From NCBI RefSeq assembly GCF_001735805.1, contig NZ_CP017248.1, positions 6,138,001 through 6,202,000 of the forward strand: a DNA stretch of 64,000 nucleotides, given 5' to 3'. The DNA comes from Streptomyces fodineus (lineage in GTDB: Bacteria > Actinomycetota > Actinomycetes > Streptomycetales > Streptomycetaceae). Under the pieces are notes generated by a model that was not told the origin of the DNA, ran no database searches, and saw only the letters and a program-made list of their open reading frames with translations. Of this stretch, positions 1-8,041 are shown piece after piece. The position numbers were made by a program, and so were the translations under genes. Numbering within the stretch: position 1 is the first letter of the stretch; each line of letters begins with the position of its first letter.

Positions 1-674
1 TCGGCGCCGGAGGTGTCCCGCGGAGGGTCGATCCAGGCGAGTAGCGCGCCCAGGTGCTGGTCCTCCAGGCCGGACTGGCCGGTCGCCCAGTGCCGGGACA
101 GCACATCGGTCAGCGCGAGCAGGAGGGAGGAGCCGGGGACCCGGGACCGCTCGCCGTAGTGGGTCAGCCAGCGGCCGAGCAGCGGCACCCGGGGCGGCGC
201 CGGATGGGGCGCCTCGGGGTCCTGCTCCGCGGTCCGGCGAAAACGCATGGAACGGCCCAGCAGCCGTACGAAGTCCAGGCCCGCGCGGCTCGGCACGATC
301 AGCTGGGGCGCGTCCGCGCACAGCTCCACCTCGACCTTGACCCGCTTGCCGGTACCCGGGTCGGTCTCGGTGCGCTCGGCCGCCTCCACGCACTGCGCGT
401 ACGAGTCGATGTACGGCAGGACGACATCGGCCAGGTCGGCGAGGAAGGAGAACCGCAGGTCGCGGTCGCGGGGCTGCGGCACGACCAGCAGGCGCGGGGC
501 GTCCCGGTCGGTGCCGACCAGCGCGCCGAGCGGGGCACCGGCCTCACCCGCGGTGGTGAGCGGCACGAACACCAGTGGACGGTCGGACAGATGCCGGTGC
601 CGGACGGTCGCGACGGGCTGGGCCCGGCCGCTGCTGACGGCCTCGAGCCGGGCGAGGGTGGCGATCAGGGACAC
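1..674 (-). CDS. Unidentified conserved-type protein, C-terminus beyond the left edge
   Basis: The frame stays open for 224 codons from a GTG at 674 to the window edge, so the gene is partial. The GTG overlaps the stop of the upstream nuclease gene by ten bases, which suggests translational coupling and a shared operon. The visible part has an N-terminal VSLIATLARLEAV helix, no signal peptide and no membrane segment, and later stretches rich in charged residues and proline. I see no motif that I recognise. Its tight coupling to a PD-(D/E)XK nuclease with a cysteine cluster suggests a role with nucleic acid, but this is inference from position only. Confidence 0.75.
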   Translation of the reverse strand, partial: MSLIATLARLEAVSSGRAQPVATVRHRHLSDRPLVFVPLTTAGEAGAPLGALVGTDRDAPRLLVVPQPRDRDLRFSFLADLADVVLPYIDSYAQCVEAAERTETDPGTGKRVKVEVELCADAPQLIVPSRAGLDFVRLLGRSMRFRRTAEQDPEAPHPAPPRVPLLGRWLTHYGERSRVPGSSLLLALTDVLSRHWATGQSGLEDQHLGALLAWIDPPRDTSGA

Positions 675-1858
675 GGGGCCACCTCCCGGTGGGCCGCGTC
701 CGTCAGCGCCTCCGCGCGCAGGGCCGCCGCCCGGCGCAGGGCCGCGACCGCCGGGTCGGCCGCGTCGCCGCTCTCGCCGCGGGCCGCCGCGAGGACGTCC
801 TCGACCGTGCTCAGACCGCCCAGTTCCGCGCGCAGGGGGCGGCCGAGGCGGGTGACGGCACCCTCCTCGCGGGAGCGTTCCCGGCAGTGGAAGGCCAGTT
901 CGCACGCGGACAGGCACTCCGGCGCGTACGCCGCCGGGACCGCCTCCACGGCTGCCGTCAGCTCCTCGGCACCGCGCTCGGGTGCGAAGCACATGCCTTC
1001 CGGCAGGGCGCCGGCGATCTCCTCGATCCGGGTGAGCCGGGCCAGCTGGCGGGCGGTGACCGCGCGCTGCTTGCGGACGTCGACGGCACAGCCCGCGGGC
1101 AGGTTGGAGAAGTCCTTCGGGCACACCAGCAGCACCCGGTGATGCACGCGCGGGACGGGATCCAGGCGCGCGGCGACCTCCTCCAGGGCCAGCACGTAGA
1201 CCGCCGCCTGCCGGGCCGCCGCGCCGACCTTCGCAGGGTCGGCCGAACCGTCCAGCATCGGGAAGGACTTGATCTCCACCACCGACCAGCTGCCGTCCGG
1301 GTGCACCACGACCGCGTCCGGCTCCAGGAAGGCGAGCGAGCCGGCCACGTCCAGCGCCAGCATCGGATGGTCCAGCAGCGTCCAGCCGCCCGCGCGCGTG
1401 GCCTCGCGCAGCGCCAGCGCCGTACGGGCCGTACGCCCCTCGGGGCCGTGCGCGGTCAGGTCGGGGACGGCGGCCCCTTCCGGTGCTTCGGCGCCCGGGT
1501 CGAGGCGGGCGTGCGCCAGCCGCAGCAGTTCCGCGCCGCCGTCCGCCTTCACCCTTGCCTCGAACGCGTTGCCCCGGGTCAGCGCGAACTGCGACTGCCC
1601 GAAACCCGACGGCGCGCCCAGCGCGCTCGCCAGCCGCGCCTTGTCCACCCCGGCGCCGTCCAGGATCGCCCGCCGCGCGCACCCGGGGTTCGCGGCGAGC
1701 GCCGCGAGGGCGCGCGCGTCCAGGGCCTTGGGCGGTACGTCGGGACCGCGCAGCTCAGCGAGCCGTTGCCGGAGCGCCTTCGCCCGCGTCGCTGGGGGAG
1801 GCGTCCGGTGCGGCTCCGCCGTCGAGCTGCGACTCGCGCTGCCGTGGAATTCGCTCAC
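665..1858 (-). CDS. PD-(D/E)XK nuclease with Cas4-like four-cysteine set
   Basis: Residues are numbered from the furthest upstream start, a TTG at 1888; a GTG at 1858 is the other option and is used here, because the longer form overlaps the preceding PAP2 gene by 134 bases. The RecB/Cas4 nuclease core is visible: Glu110 in GNAFE, Asp191 in FLEPDAVVV, Glu205 and Lys207 in SVVEIKSF, and the QxxxY motif at Gln227-Tyr231. One cysteine before the core (Cys70, NPGCARR) and three after it (Cys325, Cys329, Cys335) match the spacing logic of the iron-sulfur clamp in Cas4 and AddB. No helicase domain is present. The protein probably cuts or trims DNA. There is no CRISPR array in the window, so a Cas role is not supported. 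Confidence 0.72.
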   Translation of the reverse strand: MSEFHGSASRSSTAEPHRTPPPATRAKALRQRLAELRGPDVPPKALDARALAALAANPGCARRAILDGAGVDKARLASALGAPSGFGQSQFALTRGNAFEARVKADGGAELLRLAHARLDPGAEAPEGAAVPDLTAHGPEGRTARTALALREATRAGGWTLLDHPMLALDVAGSLAFLEPDAVVVHPDGSWSVVEIKSFPMLDGSADPAKVGAAARQAAVYVLALEEVAARLDPVPRVHHRVLLVCPKDFSNLPAGCAVDVRKQRAVTARQLARLTRIEEIAGALPEGMCFAPERGAEELTAAVEAVPAAYAPECLSACELAFHCRERSREEGAVTRLGRPLRAELGGLSTVEDVLAAARGESGDAADPAVAALRRAAALRAEALTDAAHREVAPCP

Positions 1859-2699
1859 CCGCGGAAGTCTGGCATCCGGCACTGACAATCGGGGAACCCG
1901 TGCCGTCCGTGACCGGTGTGCGGCGCGGGAACAACCAAACCCGCAGCAGGTCCAGGACCCGCATCACACGCGGCGCCAGCAGGAGGCCGGCGCCCATCAC
2001 GGCGACGCCCGCGACCGCGTCCAGGAAGTAGTGGTTGGCGGTGCCCATGACCACGAGCGCGGTGCCCAGCGGATAGACGACGGCGAGGACCTTCGCGAGC
2101 CGGGTGCCGCCGTGGCGCCACAGCATCACCCCGCACCACAGCGCCCAGCCGACGTGCAGACTCGGCATCGCCGCGTACTGGTTGGTCATCCCGCCCATGC
2201 CGCGCGGAGCGCTCGCCTCCCCGCCCCACCAGCCGTACGAGCTGTAGTGCGCCATGGTGTCCACGAAGCCGTTCGTGGCGGAGAGCAGCCGCGGCGGGCA
2301 GGTCGGCAGCAGGGTGAAGCCGATCAGGCCGAAGAACGTGGACGTCATCAGCCAGGTGCGGGCCCGCCGGTAGTGCTCGGCACGGGCCCGGAACAGCCAG
2401 ATGAGGATGGCGGGCGTCACCAGGTAGTGCAGCGAGGCGTACCAGAAGTCCGCCGGGACACCGAGCCAGGGCTCGCGCGTGAACAGCCGGTTGAGCGGAT
2501 GCTCGGCGTTGAGGTGCAGGGTCTTCTCGAGCCGCAGGATCGCCAGGCCGTGGTCGACGGCGCCGTGCACATCACCGCGCGCGAGGAGTCGGCCGGCCGA
2601 GTAGCAGCCGTAGACCAGGAGGATCAGCGGCAGCTCGGTCCACCAGCGCAGCCGGGTACGCAGGGCCCCCTCGGTGCCCGGTGTCTCGGTCTGCGGCAT
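1755..2699 (-). CDS. PAP2-family membrane phosphatase (Aur1/Ipt1 type)
   Basis: A membrane enzyme of 314 residues with about six hydrophobic segments. The phosphatase signature appears as TCPPRLL, then PSLHVGWALW with the first catalytic histidine, then TANHYFLDAVAG with the second histidine and the supporting aspartate. This spacing is that of the PAP2_3 (inositol phosphorylceramide synthase-like) branch, which acts on lipid phosphates or transfers phosphoinositol head groups at the membrane. The substrate cannot be read from sequence. The ATG at 2699 follows a strong GGGGGAGGA ribosome site. The C-terminal 65 residues are hydrophilic and overlap the start of the nuclease gene in another frame. 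Confidence 0.85.
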   Translation of the reverse strand: MPQTETPGTEGALRTRLRWWTELPLILLVYGCYSAGRLLARGDVHGAVDHGLAILRLEKTLHLNAEHPLNRLFTREPWLGVPADFWYASLHYLVTPAILIWLFRARAEHYRRARTWLMTSTFFGLIGFTLLPTCPPRLLSATNGFVDTMAHYSSYGWWGGEASAPRGMGGMTNQYAAMPSLHVGWALWCGVMLWRHGGTRLAKVLAVVYPLGTALVVMGTANHYFLDAVAGVAVMGAGLLLAPRVMRVLDLLRVWLFPRRTPVTDGTGSPIVSAGCQTSAGERIPRQRESQLDGGAAPDASPSDAGEGAPATAR

Positions 2700-2914
2700 C
2701 CGATGTCCTCCCCCTTGTCGCTCTGCGGTGCCGCCCGGAGGGCGACCGTGCCACTTTACGGCGTACGTATCTCGCCCATGAGGGCGCTCCGGCCCACAAA
2801 GACGCCGAGACCGCCCGCCGGGTTGCCCCGACCGGGGGTGAGCGATGATGGAGAAGTCCTCTTGTCTTGTTTCCATGACGTCCGTGTGGCGTCCCGCTCC
2901 CGGAAAGGTCCCTC

Positions 2915-3511
2915 ATGGCACCGCGCATCCTGCTGGCCCGGCACGGACAGACGGATTGGTCGCTGTCCGGCAAGCACACCGGCAGGACCGACGTACCGCT
3001 GCTGGAAGAGGGCCGGCGCGGGGCCAAGCTGCTCGGCGAGCGACTGCACCGGGCTCCGCTGGACGGGCTGGCCGGGGCGGAGGTGCGCACCAGCCCGCTG
3101 GCACGCGCGCGTGAGACGTGCGAACTGGCCGGGTTCGGGGACCGGGCCACGGTGTGGGACACGCTCATGGAGTGGGACTACGGCGCGTACGAGGGCATGA
3201 CCCCGGCCGAGATCCAGGCCGTGCGGCCGGGGTGGCTGATCTGGCGGGACGGGGTCCCGGAGGGCGAGACCATCGCCGACGTGACCGCGCGAGCGGACGA
3301 GGTCGTCTCCTGGGCCCGCTCGGCCGACCGCGACGTCCTGGTCTTCGCCCACGGCCACATCCTCCGCTCCATAGGCGCCCGCTGGCTGGGACTGCCGCTG
3401 GAGTTCGCCGCGCGGATACGCCTGAACCCGACCTCGCTGTCCGTCCTGGGCTGGGCCTATGGGGAACCGGCGATCGAGAGCTGGAACGACTTGGGACACC
3501 TGGCGGGATAG
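2915..3511 (+). CDS. Histidine phosphatase family protein (phosphoglycerate mutase-like)
   Basis: A cytoplasmic protein of 198 residues. The catalytic RHG motif is at residues 9-11 (LARHGQTDW), so His10 is the phosphate acceptor, and the second histidine of the family is His146 in VFAHGHILR. The acidic proton donor probably lies in MEWDYGAYEG. Length and motifs fit the broad-specificity phosphatase branch rather than glycolytic phosphoglycerate mutase, which is longer; Streptomyces proteins of this type have often been annotated as mutases. It is divergent from the PAP2 gene and convergent with the next gene. Confidence 0.88.
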   Translation: MAPRILLARHGQTDWSLSGKHTGRTDVPLLEEGRRGAKLLGERLHRAPLDGLAGAEVRTSPLARARETCELAGFGDRATVWDTLMEWDYGAYEGMTPAEIQAVRPGWLIWRDGVPEGETIADVTARADEVVSWARSADRDVLVFAHGHILRSIGARWLGLPLEFAARIRLNPTSLSVLGWAYGEPAIESWNDLGHLAG

Positions 3512-3550
3512 CCGGGCCCAACTCCCCAGGGGCGCGAGGCCGGCCGGCTG

Positions 3551-5050
3551 CTACGCCCTCCCCGTCCTCGGCATGGAGGCGTGCCGGTCCAGGAACTCCG
3601 ACACCCCCGACGCCCGCCGGTGCGGCAGCAGCACCCGCGCTGTTCCCGCCAGCATGCTCTGGATACGCGAGGACTGGACCTCTTCCAGCAAAGCCAGCGC
3701 CTGCAAGCCCGCGGCAGCCGCCTCGTCGGGACGCCCCTCACGGGCGAGATCGTCGGCCAGTTCCGCGGTGTAGAGCGCGATGTTCCGCGTGAAGTGCGGA
3801 TCCTGCAGATGCGCCGCCCGGCGTGCGTGACGGGACGCGCGCCGCCAGTCGCCCAGCATGGACCAGCACTGCGCCTCCAGCCCCTCCAGCTCGGCCTCTC
3901 CGTAGAAGCTCATCCACTCGGGGTCGGTGTCCGAGCGGCCCCGGGCGAAGAGGGCCTGGGCCCGGACGAGCGCCTGCTCGCACCCGGTGCGGTCGGCGAG
4001 CCCCGCCCAGCCGCCCGCCTCGCGCAGCGCGAGGAGGGACATCAGCCGGGCGGAGCCCAGCGGGCGGGCGGCGCGCTGCGCAGCCTGCGCGGCGCGGACC
4101 GCTTCTCGGGGGCGGCCGGCGTCCCGCGCCAGGAACGCGGTGTTGCAGAAGGCGTGCGCCTCCAGCGCGGCGTCCCCGTTCATCCGTGCCGTGGCCAGGG
4201 CCTCCGCGTAGTGCGAGCGGGCGTCGTCGAAGCGGCCCGAGTCGTGCGCCAGCCAGCCCACGGAGATGGCGAGTTCACCGGCGCCCGAGTGCAGCCGGTC
4301 GGCGGTCGTCTGCCGGGTCGCGCCGGCGTCCAGGAGCGCGTAGGCCGCGCGCAACGGAGCCGCCGCGCGCCGGTAGAGGCCGTCCGCGCCGTGCCGGTCG
4401 TCGAGCAGCCGGATCCGGCGGACGGCTTCCTCCAGAGCGGCTGCCTCGGGGCTGCCGGGCCGGCGCGTGGGCCGGACCGCTGCCGCTGCGTCCGTGGTGA
4501 GCCCCAGCGGGCTCAGCGTGGCAGCGGCAACCGTGGCGCCTCCGCCGGTCATGAATGCGCGACGTAGCACGTCGCTCTCCTCGTGGTTCAGGTGGTCTCT
4601 CGCGTACGGCTCGTACCGCGGGTGCGGGCCGTGCGGTTCGTGCGGTTCGTGCGGGTCGTACGGTTCCTGCGTTTCATACGGCTCGAAGGCTCCCCGTGAC
4701 TCACCGGACACCTCCGCGACGGCGAGTTCCTCGGGCGTCTCCGCCGCCGTGCGCGCCGCGCGCCCGCGCACGGACGAGCGGGGCGCGAAGCCGAGGTCGG
4801 TGAGCGTGCGACCGGGGAACATGTGCAGGAACACCCGTTCGTACGCGTAGTTCGGGCAGCGGATCTCGCCCGCCTCGACCCTGCCGACGTACCGCGCGTC
4901 ACAGCTCACCCGCTCACCGATCTCGCGCGCGGCGCGCCGTACGAGCGCCGCGAACTCGGCCGGAGAGCGCCTGCCACGCAGTTGTCGGAAAGCGAGGTTC
5001 GGCCGGGATGGCCGTTCGGGCAGTGACGCGGTCTCGGTTGACGACGCCAT
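3551..5050 (-). CDS. Helix-turn-helix/TPR regulator, NsdA-like
   Basis: A protein of 499 residues that starts at ATG 5050 behind AGAGGA. Residues 10-85 (LAFRQLRGRRSPAEFAALVR to LTDLGF) look like an Xre-type helix-turn-helix. A linker with repeated EPY/EPH units (roughly residues 120-150) follows, then a hydrophobic stretch, FMTGGGATVAAATLSPLGL, and a long alpha-helical C-terminal half rich in Ala, Arg and Leu. That half has TPR-like repeats such as GRFDDARSHYAEALATARM. The architecture resembles the Streptomyces NsdA family, which affects development and antibiotic production. The similarity is my recollection of layout, not an alignment. Target DNA is unknown. Confidence 0.72.
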   Translation of the reverse strand: MASSTETASLPERPSRPNLAFRQLRGRRSPAEFAALVRRAAREIGERVSCDARYVGRVEAGEIRCPNYAYERVFLHMFPGRTLTDLGFAPRSSVRGRAARTAAETPEELAVAEVSGESRGAFEPYETQEPYDPHEPHEPHGPHPRYEPYARDHLNHEESDVLRRAFMTGGGATVAAATLSPLGLTTDAAAAVRPTRRPGSPEAAALEEAVRRIRLLDDRHGADGLYRRAAAPLRAAYALLDAGATRQTTADRLHSGAGELAISVGWLAHDSGRFDDARSHYAEALATARMNGDAALEAHAFCNTAFLARDAGRPREAVRAAQAAQRAARPLGSARLMSLLALREAGGWAGLADRTGCEQALVRAQALFARGRSDTDPEWMSFYGEAELEGLEAQCWSMLGDWRRASRHARRAAHLQDPHFTRNIALYTAELADDLAREGRPDEAAAAGLQALALLEEVQSSRIQSMLAGTARVLLPHRRASGVSEFLDRHASMPRTGRA

Positions 5051-5316
5051 GGCCGGGTCCTCTCGTGCGAACCGTCGAACCATGCCGGATCCGGGGCGGA
5101 AACGTGACGAGTTGTCCGAGTGACGCACTGGATCCGGCGGGCATGAACGTACCTGCTGTGAAGGTCCCGCCACGCTGTGTTTGGCTACAAACCGGATATC
5201 TCATCCACGATCTGCCATGAAGTGCCATCCTTTGCGGCGCACTTGTGCCGTAGCCGTTGACGCGCTCACGCGTTGCACTCGATGGACCGCAACAGGGCTG
5301 TGTGGTGGAGGCCGGC
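5051..5316 (+). promoter_or_regulatory. Divergent intergenic region with a possible promoter
   Basis: This gap separates the HTH/TPR regulator from the small protein gene that starts at 5317. A TTGACG at 5257-5262 could be a -35 element for the plus-strand gene, but the matching -10 is weak. Two copies of a GGATCCGG-like element (near 5090 and 5132) are also present. I see no open frame with coding character and no strong hairpin. Confidence 0.35.
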
Positions 5317-5733
5317 ATGGAGACCAGCCAGAGCAACGAACCTTGTACGTCGCCGTCGTCGGCCGAGTCGGGCGACGTGGACGCGGCGGCTTGCGACCTC
5401 GTGACGGTACCGGCCCGGCAGGGCCTCGAGGCGGTCGACATCCTGCGGCGCGGCGCCGCCGGTGACACGATGGGGCCCGTGCTGCACGACGGCGGCTGCG
5501 CCACCCTCGGCTTCCTGGTCCCGGCCGGCACCGCGGCCGGCTGGGACATGCCGGGCAGCACCTGTACGGAGACCGACGGCCGCGGACTCAGGCTGAACCC
5601 CGAGCCGCCGGTGGAGGGCTCCGACTGGCTGCTGCCGCCCGGCGAGGCCGACCTCGCCACCGACCCGGTGGTGCTGCGCCGGGCCCTCGGGGAGGCGGCC
5701 CGGCTGATCGAGGCGGCCGACGGCCGCAGCTGA
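5317..5733 (+). CDS. Small unidentified protein
   Basis: A 138-residue protein. I chose the ATG at 5317 because GGTGGAGG lies a suitable distance upstream; the frame is open further 5' but without a ribosome site. The protein is acidic, has four cysteines (EPCTSPS, AACDLV, GGCATLG, GSTCTE) and no signal peptide or membrane span. The middle part (LVTVPARQGLEAVDILRR and then GPVLHDGGCATLGFLVPAG) reads like a folded alpha/beta domain. I do not recognise the family. The next gene on the same strand begins about 110 bases later, so the two may be cotranscribed. Confidence 0.6.
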   Translation: METSQSNEPCTSPSSAESGDVDAAACDLVTVPARQGLEAVDILRRGAAGDTMGPVLHDGGCATLGFLVPAGTAAGWDMPGSTCTETDGRGLRLNPEPPVEGSDWLLPPGEADLATDPVVLRRALGEAARLIEAADGRS

Positions 5734-5845
5734 GGGAGCCTTGCCGGCCGGGGGCCGACGGCTGCGGCCGGCAGGCGGCGCCGCTGGTCGGGGGCCCGCC
5801 GTCGCCGGTGCGGCGCGGGTCCGGGCGGCCTGCGACAATGGTGCG

Positions 5846-6733
5846 ATGGGCGGGTCCGGCAACGCACGGCAGACACGGCGCACGCGGCGCAGGCCGTCCG
5901 CCGCGGAAGCCGTCGTGGAGGCGGTCGACGGCGGGCTCGCGGAGCTCGTCCCCGATCCCGACCGCGGCCGGGCCTGGACGCTGCTGATCGACGGCGCGCC
6001 CCAGTCGCACGTCGACCTGGACGACCCCGCCCACCTGTCCTTCGAGTACCAGCGCCGCCTCGGCCATGTCATCGACCTCGTCGCCCCGCCGGGCAAGCCC
6101 GTGCACGCCGTCCACCTCGGCGGCGGAGCCTTCACCCTCGCCCGGTACACCGCCGCCACCCGCCCCCGTTCCACCCAGCAGATCGTGGAGCGGGACGCGA
6201 GCCTGGTCCAACTGGTCCGCCGGGAGCTGCCGTTGGACCCGAACGCCCGGATCCGGGTGCGCTCGGCCGATGCCCGCGCGGGTCTCGCCAAGGTGCCGGA
6301 CGGCTGGGCCGACCTGGTCATCGCCGATGTCTTCAGCGGCGCCCGCACCCCCGCCCACCTCACCTCCACCGAGTTCCTGGACGAGGTCCGCCGGGCCCTG
6401 AAACCGTCCGGGGTCTACGCCGCGAACCTCGCCGACGGCCCGCCGCTCGCCCATCTGCGCGGCCAGATCGCCACCGCCGCCGCCCGGTTCGCCGAACTCG
6501 CGCTGATCGCCGACGCGGCCGTGCTGCGCGGCAAGCGCTTCGGCAACGCCGTCCTGGTCGCCTCCGACGCCCCGCTTCCGCTCGCCGAACTCACCCGGCG
6601 GGCCGCCTCCGACCCGCACCCGGGCCGGGTCGAACACGGCAAGCCGCTCACGGACTTCACCGGCGGCGCGACCCCCGTGACGGACGCGGCGGCCGTGGCC
6701 TCACCGGCCCCGCCGCCCTCGGTGTTCCGCTGA
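5846..6733 (+). CDS. Spermidine synthase-like methyltransferase-fold protein
   Basis: A protein of 295 residues with a Rossmann nucleotide-binding core. The motif I glycine loop is VHLGGGAFTLARY, the acidic ribose-binding loop is IVERDASLV, then RIRVRSADARAGL and DLVIADVFSGARTP. This order is that of spermidine synthase family proteins. The N-terminal tetramerisation domain is short and the polyamine-site residues are not obvious, so true spermidine synthase activity is uncertain; many Streptomyces proteins of this kind have unknown substrates. The ATG at 5846 has no clear ribosome site, and a leaderless transcript is possible. Confidence 0.78.
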   Translation: MGGSGNARQTRRTRRRPSAAEAVVEAVDGGLAELVPDPDRGRAWTLLIDGAPQSHVDLDDPAHLSFEYQRRLGHVIDLVAPPGKPVHAVHLGGGAFTLARYTAATRPRSTQQIVERDASLVQLVRRELPLDPNARIRVRSADARAGLAKVPDGWADLVIADVFSGARTPAHLTSTEFLDEVRRALKPSGVYAANLADGPPLAHLRGQIATAAARFAELALIADAAVLRGKRFGNAVLVASDAPLPLAELTRRAASDPHPGRVEHGKPLTDFTGGATPVTDAAAVASPAPPPSVFR

Positions 6734-6737
6734 GGGC

Positions 6738-7235
6738 TCAGTAGTTGCCGATCTCCACATGCGGCGGCCCGTCGTGCCAGGTGCACATCACCGACACCCG
6801 GTCCGTGCCGCTGCTGAACTCCACCCGGATCCACGTCTGCGTCTTCCACACCTGCATCGACCAGCCGGCCCCCGGCGTGGCCGAGACAAGTGTGGCGCTG
6901 GACGCGCCCAGGTCGAACACGACCCGGCCGCCGTCGGTGTCGTACGACTTGACCTGGCCGGACGCGGACGACGGGGTGGTGGGGGAAGGGCCCGGTGTCC
7001 GCGTGGGTGTGGGAGCCGGGGCCGTCGGCCCGCGTGACGGACGGGTGGACGGGGACGGCCGGTGCGTCGGCGAGCCCAGGGCCTGCGTGGTGGTGTCGGC
7101 GGCCGTGACCGGCAGGGCGCGCGGCGGGTCGTACGCCGTCTGGACCATCACCGTGTGCACACCCCACCACGACAGCGTGACCGCCGCTCCCGTCGCGAGC
7201 AGCCACGCCAGTACGTGTACGAGTCCTCTGCGCAT
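6738..7235 (-). CDS. Membrane-anchored or secreted unidentified protein
   Basis: A 165-residue protein. Residues 1-30 (RRGLVHVLAWLLATGAAVT) form an uncleaved anchor or a signal peptide. Residues 45-95 are a Pro/Ser/Thr-rich linker of the kind that spans the cell wall. The C-terminal 70 residues form a small beta-rich domain ending in CTWHDGPPHVEIGNY. No catalytic motif is visible. The gene converges with the spermidine synthase-like gene with only four bases between the stops and is divergent from the response regulator. I do not recognise the family; an extracytoplasmic sensing or binding role is a guess. Confidence 0.7.
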   Translation of the reverse strand: MRRGLVHVLAWLLATGAAVTLSWWGVHTVMVQTAYDPPRALPVTAADTTTQALGSPTHRPSPSTRPSRGPTAPAPTPTRTPGPSPTTPSSASGQVKSYDTDGGRVVFDLGASSATLVSATPGAGWSMQVWKTQTWIRVEFSSGTDRVSVMCTWHDGPPHVEIGNY

Positions 7236-7333
7236 CGCGGGCCATACTGCCCCAGGAGTACCGCCGTGTGCACATGGTCTGAGTTATCCACAGGCGCCGG
7301 ACCGGTTCGGCCGCATGGCGTACGGTGCGGCGC

Positions 7334-8041
7334 ATGGCAAGTGTGCTCGTGGTCGAGGACGACCAGTTCGTACGCTCGGCGCTCATCCGGCATCTGACCG
7401 ACGCCGCACACACCGTGCGCAGCGTGGGTTCGGCACTGGAGGCGCTGCGCGAGGTCGCCCATTTCCGTTTCGACGTGGTCATCCTGGACCTCGGACTGCC
7501 GGACCTGGACGGCTCCGAGGCGCTGAAGATGCTCCGCGGCATCACCGACGTGCCCGTCATCATCGCCACCGCCCGGGATGACGAGACGGAGATCGTCCGG
7601 CTGCTCAACGCCGGCGCGGACGACTACCTGACCAAGCCGTTCTCCGTGGAACACCTCTCCGCCCGGATCGCGGCCGTGCTGCGCCGGGCCCGCTCCGGCG
7701 GCGCGGAGCCCCCGTCGGCATCCGTGCTCCGCGTGGGCGGCCTGACCGTCGACCCGCTGCGCCGCCAGGCCGAGCTGGACGGGGTCCGTCTCGACCTCAC
7801 CCGCCGCGAGTTCGACCTGCTCGCCTTCCTCGCCGGCCGGCCCGGGGTCGTCGTCCCGCGCAAGGAGCTCCTCGCCGAGGTCTGGCAGCAGTCCTACGGC
7901 GACGACCAGACCATCGACGTCCATCTGTCCTGGTTGCGCCGGAAATTGGGGGAGACGGCCGCCCGGCCCCGCTATCTGCACACGCTCAGGGGCGTCGGCG
8001 TGAAGCTGGAGCCCCCCATGGACGGGGAGCCGACGCGATGA
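7334..8041 (+). CDS. OmpR/PhoB-family response regulator
   Basis: A 235-residue regulator. The receiver domain covers residues 1-115, with the acidic pair in VVEDDQF, the phosphorylated aspartate at Asp52 (VILDLGLPDLDG) and the conserved Lys101 (LTKPFS). The C-terminal winged helix (residues 135-230) has the OmpR pattern LTRREFDLLAFLAGRPGVVV and ends in LHTLRGVGVKLEPP. The ATG at 7334 is preferred over a GTG nine bases upstream because the protein then begins directly at the first beta strand. Its stop overlaps the start of the kinase gene as ATGA. Its target genes are unknown. Confidence 0.93.
   Translation: MASVLVVEDDQFVRSALIRHLTDAAHTVRSVGSALEALREVAHFRFDVVILDLGLPDLDGSEALKMLRGITDVPVIIATARDDETEIVRLLNAGADDYLTKPFSVEHLSARIAAVLRRARSGGAEPPSASVLRVGGLTVDPLRRQAELDGVRLDLTRREFDLLAFLAGRPGVVVPRKELLAEVWQQSYGDDQTIDVHLSWLRRKLGETAARPRYLHTLRGVGVKLEPPMDGEPTR

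Noticed and set aside
1269..3200. A 643-codon plus-strand open frame
   Set aside because: It lies across the nuclease and PAP2 genes on the other strand and shows no protein family character; the real plus-strand gene at 2915 is in another frame.
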